This document shows positions 14,462 to 21,322 of a stretch of DNA of 21,687 nucleotides, piece by piece (positions within the stretch are counted from its first letter, which is position 1; each line of letters opens with the position of its first letter). The DNA lies in assembly GCA_947449515.1 (NCBI GenBank), contig CANFSD010000010.1:1-21687 (forward strand), read 5' to 3'. Under the pieces are notes generated by a model. It ran no database searches, had not been told where the DNA came from, and saw only the letters and a list, made by a program, of their open reading frames with translations. The position numbers and the translations under genes were made by a program. The DNA comes from Bacteroidota bacterium. Its GTDB lineage: Bacteria > Bacteroidota > Bacteroidia > UKL13-3.

Positions 14462-15251
14462 ATAAGTCTATATATGCTTCAATATTATCGCCATTTTCTG
14501 AATGTTCAATTACTGGTTTACCTTTTTGTTTTTTGATAAACTTAGTAACTTCTGGGTCTATTTCGGCACTCGATTTAACAACAGCGTCGGCATGGGTAAT
14601 GCCAGACATATATAGATCTGAGCAAGTGGCATTGGCCAAAGAAGAAACTTGCTTGGTATCAATTGAATTTAAGCTGGCTTTTCTACCAAATTCTTTACCC
14701 ATGTTTTCATCGAATTGGTTCTCAAAAACGGAGTAAACCACTTTTGCCAAACGGAAAACTGGTTCGTCTTTGTAGATGGTTTTAAGGTAAAGCGGAATTA
14801 AGCTTGTCATCCAGCCTTGGCAATGGATGATATCTGGCTGCCAGCCTAATTTTTTAACCGTTTCAATAGCGCCTTTACAAAAGAAGATAGTACGCTCGTC
14901 GTTGTCACCGTAAAACGCGTTGTTTTCGTCGGTGTAAACAAATTTCCTATGGAAGTAGTCTTCATTGTCAAGGAAATACACTTGCATTTTGGCTTCCGGC
15001 AATGAGGCAACCTTAATGGTTAACGGATTGTCGTTATCGTCAATGGTTATATTGATACCACTTAGTCTTACAACTTCGTGCAATCTATTCCTTCTCTCGT
15101 TAATACAACCAAATCGTGGCATTAAAACCCTAATTTCGTTATCTTTCTCTTGAATAGCTTGTGGCAACATTCTAGCCAATTCACCAACACTACTTACTTT
15201 TAGGAAAGGAGTCATTTCTGAAGAAATGAACAGAACTCTCTTTTTTGTCAT
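14433..15251 (-). CDS. Glycogen/starch-synthase N-terminal-domain protein, half-length (GT5-like)
   Basis: 272 residues from the ATG at 15251; a GTG two codons earlier (15257) is possible but less likely. It matches only the N-terminal half of bacterial glycogen synthase: KKRVLFISSEMTPFLK (3-18), VLMPRFG (42-48), YFLDNEDYF (92-100), DIIHCQGWMTSLIPLYLK (140-157). Full GlgA is about 480 residues, and the C-terminal GT-B half with its nucleotide-sugar E-x7-E site is absent. The KTGGL motif keeps its Lys (K18), but the Gly-Gly is replaced (KVSSVGEL, 18-25). Glycogen synthase activity is therefore unlikely; a binding, scaffold or regulatory role is inferred. There is no frameshift remnant downstream: the frame runs directly into the DUF4270 gene. 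I recall this half-size protein beside panC and DUF4270 in other Bacteroidota. Confidence 0.85.
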   Translation of the reverse strand: MTKKRVLFISSEMTPFLKVSSVGELARMLPQAIQEKDNEIRVLMPRFGCINERRNRLHEVVRLSGINITIDDNDNPLTIKVASLPEAKMQVYFLDNEDYFHRKFVYTDENNAFYGDNDERTIFFCKGAIETVKKLGWQPDIIHCQGWMTSLIPLYLKTIYKDEPVFRLAKVVYSVFENQFDENMGKEFGRKASLNSIDTKQVSSLANATCSDLYMSGITHADAVVKSSAEIDPEVTKFIKKQKGKPVIEHSENGDNIEAYIDLYDTLLDRQN

Positions 15252-15276
15252 ACTCACTCTGGTTAAAAAAAGTATG

Positions 15277-15284
15277 CAAAGTTA
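15277..15284 (-). promoter_or_regulatory. Probable -7 box for the GT5-like/DUF4270/aroF/glmS operon
   Basis: On the minus strand this reads TAACTTTG, the same octamer as the -7 box of the DUF2461 promoter. Transcription would start near 15270, about 19 bases before the ATG at 15251. No TTG is found at 18-21 bases upstream, so the -33 element is weak or absent. Confidence 0.5.
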
Positions 15285-15365
15285 GGCATAATGTTAATAA
15301 ATTTCTTAATATTCGCCCCAATTCAAGACCAATAAAACGTATACCCCTGATAACCAAAGAATAAA

Positions 15366-16214
15366 GTGATTTTATTTCAACAATCAAATGCATTAAGGGG
15401 CTTTTTGGAAAGCCAAAAGGCTCAAAATAAAAGAATTGGCTTTGTTCCAACCATGGGTGCTTTGCATGCGGGGCATATTTCTCTTATTACCCAAGCCAAG
15501 GCAAATTGTGATATTGTGGTATGCAGCATTTTTGTAAATCCAACTCAATTTACCCAAGCAAGCGATTTAGAAACTTATCCTCGTCCTATTAGTAAAGACA
15601 TTGAGTTATTGGAAGCACATGCTTGTGATGTTTTGTTTCATCCAAGTGTTGAAGAGATGTATGGTTCAGATTTGAGCAAAGACAATAGCAACGATTATGG
15701 TTCTTTTGTTCATGTATTGGAAGGTGCCAGCAGGCCTGGGCATTTTGACGGGGTGGTTACGGTTGTTAAAAAGCTTTTTGAATTGGTTCGACCCGACGAG
15801 GTTTTCTTTGGCCAAAAGGACTACCAGCAATGTTTGGTGGTGCAAACGTTGATCAATAGGTCTTTTAATACCATTAAATTTAATTTGTGTGTGATAGCGC
15901 GTGAAGCGGATGGTTTGGCAATGAGTTCAAGAAATATTAGGTTAAGTGAAGCAGAACGAATATTAGCCCCGCAACTATACTTGGCACTTAAAAAGGCAAA
16001 ACAATTATGGACGGTAGAAACATGGAAAACCGCTAGCAATGAAGCTTTGAAAGAAATTGATAGCAATGCTTTTACTGTTGAATATTTGAAAATCTGCGAT
16101 CAAAATACATTGGAGGAATTAAGTCATTTTCAAAATTCTGCAGTAGTGGTATTGGTTGCAGTTCAAATTGGCAAAACCAGGTTGATTGACAATATTCTCA
16201 TTGACAAGGATTAG
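15366..16214 (+). CDS. panC: Pantoate-beta-alanine ligase (pantothenate synthetase)
   Basis: 282 residues, full length. It joins pantoate and beta-alanine with ATP to make pantothenate, the coenzyme A precursor. Motifs: VPTMGALHAGHISL (27-40, the HxGH ATP-binding motif H34/H37), FVNPTQF (56-62), HFDGVVTVV (126-134), FFGQKDYQQ (147-155) and the MSSRN loop (186-190). The start is GTG at 15366: an in-frame TAA at 15351-15353 rules out earlier starts, and the next ATG falls inside the ATP motif. It is divergent from the GT5-like gene across 114 bases. No clear TAnnTTTG precedes it. The lutB-like gene that follows has its own promoter beginning a few bases after the panC stop. Confidence 0.97.
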   Translation: MILFQQSNALRGFLESQKAQNKRIGFVPTMGALHAGHISLITQAKANCDIVVCSIFVNPTQFTQASDLETYPRPISKDIELLEAHACDVLFHPSVEEMYGSDLSKDNSNDYGSFVHVLEGASRPGHFDGVVTVVKKLFELVRPDEVFFGQKDYQQCLVVQTLINRSFNTIKFNLCVIAREADGLAMSSRNIRLSEAERILAPQLYLALKKAKQLWTVETWKTASNEALKEIDSNAFTVEYLKICDQNTLEELSHFQNSAVVVLVAVQIGKTRLIDNILIDKD

Positions 16215-16220
16215 GCGCAT

Positions 16221-16250
16221 TTGTGATTGATAAATAAAGTATTAATTTTG
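16221..16250 (+). promoter_or_regulatory. Bacteroidota housekeeping-sigma promoter for the lutB-like gene
   Basis: TTG (16221-16223), a 19-base spacer, then TAATTTTG (16243-16250) fully match the phylum consensus. Transcription would begin near 16257, giving a leader of about 36 bases. The element lies 6 bases after the panC stop, so lutB can be transcribed independently of panC. Confidence 0.75.
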
Positions 16251-16292
16251 GACTATCTCCTAAATAGCCAAACCATAGCAGAATAAGCATTC

Positions 16293-17669
16293 ATGCAAGC
16301 ACAGGAATTATTTTTAAAACAAGCAGAACAAAAACTTGCCGATAAAGAATTTAGGCAAAGGCTTTCGTCTGTTTTAAATTCCTATGAAGAAAAACGCTTA
16401 GAAGGCATTAAAGAATTTTCAAATTTAGAATTGGCTAGGCAACGTGCTGCATATACACGTTGGAAGGTAAATGAAAACTTAGATAAATATTTAGTTGATT
16501 TTGAGGGGTCGGTTATTAGAAGGGGTGGCAAGGTTGTTTGGGCATTTGATATACCGAATGCCCTAGCTGAAATTGATGCCATTATTAAGCGTACCCAAGC
16601 AAAGAAAATAGTTAAAAGCAAATCAGAAATTGCCAATGAAATTGGTCTTCTTGCTCATTTAAGAAACAAAGGAAATGATATAGTTGAAACAGATGTTGCA
16701 GATTATGTTTTGGATAAAATGGGAGACAAATCCTATCACCCAATTACACCTGCTATTAGTCAGCAATCTGATAACATTGCCAAAACCTTAAACAAAAAAA
16801 TTAAGTCGTCATTAGATGCCGATAACCAGGAATTTGTTAGTGATATCAGGGCAGAAATTAGGAATAATTTTTTTGAGGCAGACTTAGGAATTACTGGTGC
16901 CAATTTTCTAATTGCAGACAATGGTTCGGTGGCAATAAGCGAAAACCAAGGCAACGCGCGCTTAAGTTTCGCTTTTGCAAAAACCCATGTTGTGCTTGCA
17001 TCCATTGATAAAATTCTGCCTACAATCAATGATTTAGAATTGTTTTTTAGCATGTATGCCACGCATTCAACGGGGCAATATTTAACCACTTACAATACAA
17101 TAACGGGTCCGATTTACAGAGAAGACATGGAAGGTCCGTCTGAATTTATTGTAATTTTATTAGACAATGGCAGGTCCAATTTATTGGCAACACAAGACCA
17201 AAGACAGGCATTAACCTGTATTGATTGTGGTGCTTGTAGTAATGTTTGTCCTGTCTTTAAAATGATAGGTGGAAACGAAACTTATCAAAGCTACCAGGGT
17301 GGCCCTATAGGGCAGCTATATGGCCCATTACAGCAAGGCATTTCAGATTATCAATACCTCAGCAATGCTTCCACCAATTGCGGAAAGTGTACAGATGTTT
17401 GTCCTGTTAAAATTGATTTGCATAACCATTTATTGCGCAATAGGCATGAGGGTGTTATGCAAGGCACAGAAAAAACGGGTGATAAAATTGCTTGGTATAC
17501 ATGGAAGAAATTCATGTTGAGCCGTAAAACTTTAAACAGACCTGCGGGTATTAAGAATTTTACCTTCAAGCAATTGTATAAAAACGAATGGGGAGAAAAA
17601 AGGGAATTCCCTAAAATTGCTGATAAGTCGTTTAACCAATTATGGCGCGAAAAACACGGACTTAATTAG
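16293..17669 (+). CDS. lutB: LutB-like iron-sulfur protein with LUD domain
   Basis: 458 residues, full length for LutB. A helical N-terminus precedes an LUD domain (~65-300; GITGANFLIADNGSVAISENQGN at 199-221). Two ferredoxin-type cluster motifs follow: C309, C312, C315, C319 (CIDCGACSNVCP) and C363, C366, C370 (CGKCTDVCPVKIDL). The 80-residue tail fits the LutB C-terminal region. LutB works with LutA and LutC to oxidise L-lactate to pyruvate in the cytoplasm; neither partner gene is in the window, so they must be elsewhere if the pathway operates. The gene has its own promoter and ends 8 bases from the convergent MoxR gene with no visible terminator. A different LUD-family role cannot be excluded. 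Confidence 0.88.
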   Translation: MQAQELFLKQAEQKLADKEFRQRLSSVLNSYEEKRLEGIKEFSNLELARQRAAYTRWKVNENLDKYLVDFEGSVIRRGGKVVWAFDIPNALAEIDAIIKRTQAKKIVKSKSEIANEIGLLAHLRNKGNDIVETDVADYVLDKMGDKSYHPITPAISQQSDNIAKTLNKKIKSSLDADNQEFVSDIRAEIRNNFFEADLGITGANFLIADNGSVAISENQGNARLSFAFAKTHVVLASIDKILPTINDLELFFSMYATHSTGQYLTTYNTITGPIYREDMEGPSEFIVILLDNGRSNLLATQDQRQALTCIDCGACSNVCPVFKMIGGNETYQSYQGGPIGQLYGPLQQGISDYQYLSNASTNCGKCTDVCPVKIDLHNHLLRNRHEGVMQGTEKTGDKIAWYTWKKFMLSRKTLNRPAGIKNFTFKQLYKNEWGEKREFPKIADKSFNQLWREKHGLN

Positions 17670-17677
17670 GCGAAAAT

Positions 17678-18643
17678 TTATAAAAAGCTTTCGATTATTT
17701 GTTCGTTTGAAACACCTTCGGCTTCTGCCTTAAAGTTTCTAATTAATCTGTGGCGCAAAACATTTTTTGCCACTGCTTTTACATCCTCCATGTCGGGTGA
17801 ATATTTGCCATTTAACAGCGCGTGGCATTTGGCACCAATTAAAAGAAATTGACCCGCACGCGGACCAGCGCCATATTCTAAAAACTCATTTGCCATTTTG
17901 CCTGAAAGATCAGTATTGGGCCTTGTTTTACTTACCAAGCTTACAGCATAATTTACCACATTATCTGCCACAGGTACTTTTCTTACCAATTGTTGAAATT
18001 GAAGTATTTCATTCCCATGAAGGATTTTTTTCAATTGAATTTTTTCATTACTGGTAGTTCTCTTTACAATGTCAAGTTCTTCCTCAAAACTTGGATAACC
18101 AAGATTGATATTAAACATGAAACGATCGAGTTGAGCTTCAGGCAATGGGTATGTACCTTCCTGTTCAATAGGATTTTGTGTGGCTAATACAAAAAATGGT
18201 TCTTCTAATTTATGCAATTTACCAGCTGTGGTAATAGATTTTTCTTGCATCGCTTCTAGTAAAGCGGCTTGTGTTTTTGGAGGTGTTCTGTTGATCTCAT
18301 CTGCCAAAATAATATTAGCAAAAATGGGACCTCTGATAAACTTGAACTCTCTTTTTTCATCCAAAATTTCTGCTCCTGTGATGTCACTTGGCATTAAATC
18401 TGGGGTAAATTGGATGCGACTGAATTGTAAGTCTAAAACTTCTGAAATAGTTTTGATAAGAAGGGTTTTGGCTAATCCAGGTAAGCCAATTAACAAAGAG
18501 TGGCCATTTGAAAAAATAGAGATAAGCACTGCATCTACTACTTCATCTTGACCTACTATTACTTTAGCTATTTCAGCTTTTAATTCTTTGTATTTTTTAT
18601 AGAGGGCATCAGCCGCTTCAACATCATTTGTGTAAGTTACCAT
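17678..18643 (-). CDS. MoxR family AAA+ ATPase
   Basis: 321 residues. MoxR ATPases act as chaperone-like remodelers, often of envelope or VWA-domain proteins. Visible: VIVGQDEVVDAVL (28-40), Walker A GLPGLAKT (53-60, K59), LMPSDITGAEIL (83-94), Walker B IILADEINRTPPKTQAALLEAMQE (111-134; D115/E116), sensor 1 ATQNPIEQEGTYPLPEAQLDRF (154-175) and the sensor-2 region GAGPRAGQ. All catalytic residues are present. It starts 5 bases after the SurA-like gene, so the two are probably co-transcribed. The usual DUF58 and BatA/VWA partners do not follow: lutB faces it 8 bases beyond its stop. Confidence 0.94.
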   Translation of the reverse strand: MVTYTNDVEAADALYKKYKELKAEIAKVIVGQDEVVDAVLISIFSNGHSLLIGLPGLAKTLLIKTISEVLDLQFSRIQFTPDLMPSDITGAEILDEKREFKFIRGPIFANIILADEINRTPPKTQAALLEAMQEKSITTAGKLHKLEEPFFVLATQNPIEQEGTYPLPEAQLDRFMFNINLGYPSFEEELDIVKRTTSNEKIQLKKILHGNEILQFQQLVRKVPVADNVVNYAVSLVSKTRPNTDLSGKMANEFLEYGAGPRAGQFLLIGAKCHALLNGKYSPDMEDVKAVAKNVLRHRLIRNFKAEAEGVSNEQIIESFL

Positions 18644-18648
18644 ACTAA

Positions 18649-19992
18649 CTATTTATTTTGAATCCAAGGAGCAAGCTTAGGGCAGGTGGCATAGGTTCCA
18701 TTTACTTGAATATAGAACTGTTTGCGGTAGCGCTCCATCCATTTAAGTTTGGTTTGTTGTTGTTTTTTTTCGAAAGCCAAAGCTTGTAATTTTTGGTAAT
18801 CGTCTTTCAAATTTGCACGGTGTGGAGGCGTTTCACTTTTAAGGTAAAAAACACGCCATACCTTTTTTTGATCAGGACCTGGAAGTGTAACAAGCTCGGG
18901 TTCGCTGATATCGCCCACTTCCATGGTTTGAACATTAATGTTTAATTCTTTACTAAGTTCATCAACTGGAATATGGGTATTCCCTAATCCACCAGAGCCA
19001 ATAAAGCCTCCACTGCTTTTGGTTACTTCATCACTAGAAAATTTGCGTGCAGCATCTTCAAATTTCATGGAGTCCATTTTAACCAATTGAATAATGCTAT
19101 CTAATTTTTGGCGAGCCAATTCCATGTCTGAAGCATAGATTTTAGGCATAATTAAAATATGCCTTGCATTTACTTCATCGCCTTTTCTTTGAATAACTTG
19201 GATAATATGATAGCCATATTTGGTTTCAATAACCTTTGAAATACTATCTGGCTTTAAGCGAAATGCAGCACCTTCAAATTCAGGAACCATCATGCCACGA
19301 CCGAAATAGCCTAATTCGCCGCCCTTTACGGCTGAACCTTTATCATCGGAATAAATGAGGGCAAGTGTGCTAAATTTATCCCCATCCTCTATAATACGTC
19401 TTCTAAGTTCTGTGATTTTTTCTAAAGCTGCAGCTTTTGATTCTTTGCTAATTTTTGGCTCGAAAACTAATTGTGCCAGCTCAACTTCTGCCGAGTAATA
19501 AGGTAAACTATCAACAGGTATTTCGTTGTAAAAGTTCTTAATGTCTGTTGGCGTAACCTTCACGTCTTTTACAATTTTCGACATCATTGCAGAGGCCAAT
19601 TGGTTATTGCGAATGCGCTCTCTGTTTGTTGCTTTTATTTCATTGATGCTTTTGCCATAAATTTCTTCTAAAGCCTTTTCTCCTCCGTATTGTTGGGCAA
19701 AATACCGAATGCGTTCATCCAATTCTGCATCAACTCTTTCTTCGCTAACTGGCAAAGAGTCTACTTGGGCTTTTATGATCAATAAATTTTCAATGAGTTT
19801 TTGCTCTAAGATTTGGCATTTAATAGAATCGTGGTTAATGCCTAATTCTTTGGAGGCTTGTTCAAATGCAATTTCAATATCTGAGCGTAATATTATTTTG
19901 TCTGCCACAACAGCCACAATTTCATCAATAATCTGGGCCTTTAAATTAAGTCCAGTGATGGCAAGGAGGAAAAATAAAAGAAACTTCTTCAT
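18649..19992 (-). CDS. SurA-like periplasmic peptidyl-prolyl isomerase
   Basis: 447 residues. A signal peptide (MKKFLLFFLLAITGLNLKAQ) sends it to the periplasm. The N-terminal SurA chaperone domain (IIDEIVAVVADKIILRSDIE, 21-40, to ~160) is followed by parvulin domain 1 (~168-268; AQLVFEP, GGELGYFGRGMMVPEFEGAAF, YGYHIIQV) and a second parvulin-like domain (~275-385; ARHILIMPK, GGFIGSGG). The second domain lacks the normal GYHI-type final strand, so it may be structural rather than catalytic. The expected role is escorting outer-membrane proteins and T9SS or lipoprotein clients; SurA of E. coli is about 430 residues. It lies 5 bases upstream of the MoxR gene. The 72-base gap on its other side separates it from the threonine-synthase-like gene and holds no exact promoter match. 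Confidence 0.9.
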   Translation of the reverse strand: MKKFLLFFLLAITGLNLKAQIIDEIVAVVADKIILRSDIEIAFEQASKELGINHDSIKCQILEQKLIENLLIIKAQVDSLPVSEERVDAELDERIRYFAQQYGGEKALEEIYGKSINEIKATNRERIRNNQLASAMMSKIVKDVKVTPTDIKNFYNEIPVDSLPYYSAEVELAQLVFEPKISKESKAAALEKITELRRRIIEDGDKFSTLALIYSDDKGSAVKGGELGYFGRGMMVPEFEGAAFRLKPDSISKVIETKYGYHIIQVIQRKGDEVNARHILIMPKIYASDMELARQKLDSIIQLVKMDSMKFEDAARKFSSDEVTKSSGGFIGSGGLGNTHIPVDELSKELNINVQTMEVGDISEPELVTLPGPDQKKVWRVFYLKSETPPHRANLKDDYQKLQALAFEKKQQQTKLKWMERYRKQFYIQVNGTYATCPKLAPWIQNK

Positions 19993-20064
19993 GCGAGCGC
20001 TATGGGTTCAAAAATTTGAGGTAAATATAATGAGGTTCTGCCATTTCGCAGTAAATATTATTTA

Positions 20065-21198
20065 TCAAATCATTTTTTGAATTTTATCCATTGATTTTAA
20101 GCCTGTTCCAGAAAATAAGCTTACCAAGTTTTCGTTTTGGTTCGAACCGACCCCATATTTTAGTAAACCAGCGATAGTAGCTGCGGAAGTTGGTTCAATT
20201 AGGTAACCCAAAGATGCCATTTCTTTCCATGCTTTAATAATTTCCATCTCGCTTACCGTAATGATTTCGCCTTTTGAATATTGAACTGCTTCAAGCATTT
20301 GTTTTGCTCTAATTGGGTTAGGAATGGCAATACCTTCGGCAAGCGTATCTAATGCAGTGAAACTTTGTAAGTCAAAATTTTTGTCTGCATGTAAATATTT
20401 CAAGGGTGCGCAATTTTCTGATTGAACCGCAATAAGTTTTGGAATTTTTGAAATAGCAGCTCCTTGCAGCATTTCCATAAATCCAATATAACAGCCTAAA
20501 AGAAGTGTGCCATTTCCTGCTGGTAAAATAATGGCATCTGGTGTTTTCCAATTTAATTGCTCCATTACTTCATAGGCAAAAGTTTTAGTGCCTTGAAAGA
20601 AAAACGGGTTAAAAGAATGACTTGCATAATAATTAGCTTTTGCCGCTTCAAATGCAATGGCAGCAGTTTCTTTTCGGTTTCCATTCACCTTCTTTACAAT
20701 GGCGTTGTAGGCCATAATTTGTGTAACTTTTGAACTGGGTGTTTCAAGCGGCAAAAACACCTCACAATTGATTTTGGCTTTTGTTGCATAGGCTGCTACA
20801 GAAGCACCGGCATTTCCGCTGCTATCTTGGGTGATATTTTTTATGCCCAATGATTTAATTTTACTCATCAAAACCATAGAGCCACGGTCTTTGTAACTGC
20901 CTGTTGGAAAAAGGAAATCTAGCTTAATTTGTGCGGAGATACCATTTGTAAATTTTATCGGTATTAAGGGTGTAAATCCTTCTGAGAACGACACAAAATT
21001 TTCTTCGTTTTCTATAGGCAAAAATGAACTGTAGCGAAGCAGATTTGTTCTGTTTTTTTTGATTTTTTCTGGGTTGAATTTTATTGGAAAAATCAAATCT
21101 AATAGTTCAAAATTAGCGCCATGCCAAATTGGTATATTGGCATTAAATTCTTGTTTACTTTCTGTACCGATGTATGAAATTTCCATATTTTTAATCAT
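20065..21198 (-). CDS. thrC: Threonine synthase-like PLP-dependent enzyme
   Basis: 377 residues with the fold-type II PLP domain (PALP). The PLP-binding Lys is K103 in LDFLFPTGSYKDRGS (93-107). SSGNAGAS (126-133) fits the cofactor/substrate loop, and PAGNGTLLLG (226-235) is the phosphate-binding glycine loop. EPTSAATIAGL (335-345) and FSGTG (362-366) match threonine synthases that convert O-phosphohomoserine to threonine. It is close in length to the short class of ThrC rather than the ~430-470-residue E. coli type. No other threonine pathway gene is adjacent, so cysteate synthase or another PALP enzyme remains possible. ATG at 21198 is used; ATG at 21186 (MEISYIG) is an equally plausible start. 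Confidence 0.82.
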   Translation of the reverse strand: MIKNMEISYIGTESKQEFNANIPIWHGANFELLDLIFPIKFNPEKIKKNRTNLLRYSSFLPIENEENFVSFSEGFTPLIPIKFTNGISAQIKLDFLFPTGSYKDRGSMVLMSKIKSLGIKNITQDSSGNAGASVAAYATKAKINCEVFLPLETPSSKVTQIMAYNAIVKKVNGNRKETAAIAFEAAKANYYASHSFNPFFFQGTKTFAYEVMEQLNWKTPDAIILPAGNGTLLLGCYIGFMEMLQGAAISKIPKLIAVQSENCAPLKYLHADKNFDLQSFTALDTLAEGIAIPNPIRAKQMLEAVQYSKGEIITVSEMEIIKAWKEMASLGYLIEPTSAATIAGLLKYGVGSNQNENLVSLFSGTGLKSMDKIQKMI

Positions 21199-21243
21199 TT
21201 TGACATTAGAAGCCTTAATCTTTTCCTAAAAAGTATTAATTTA

Positions 21244-21256
21244 GCCATTTAATGGC
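21244..21256. repeat. Short palindrome between divergent genes
   Basis: GCCATT-T-AATGGC is a perfect palindrome with 6-base arms, midway between the start of the thrC-like gene (21198) and the surface-protein gene (21323), upstream of the -7 box at 21288-21295. It may be a regulator site, but palindromes of this length are common by chance. Confidence 0.25.
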
Positions 21257-21287
21257 AATTTTAAGAAACTTTTAAGTTGGCCTATTA

Positions 21288-21295
21288 TATCTTTG
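21288..21295 (+). promoter_or_regulatory. Probable -7 box for the right-edge surface-protein gene
   Basis: TATCTTTG is a full match to TAnnTTTG, 27 bases before the ATG at 21323. No TTG is found 19-21 bases upstream; the only nearby TTG (21277-21279) is too close. The call rests on the -7 element and its position. Confidence 0.5.
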
Positions 21296-21322
21296 GACAC
21301 ACAATCTAGAAAATTAGTTTTT

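Noticed and set aside
15190..15450. 86-codon minus-strand frame across the panC/GT5-like intergenic region
   Set aside because: It overlaps the start of both real genes in other frames, has no recognisable motif, and covers the -7 box at 15277-15284.
16215..16292. Possible terminator between panC and lutB
   Set aside because: No stable inverted repeat with a T run is found; the gap is explained by the lutB promoter.
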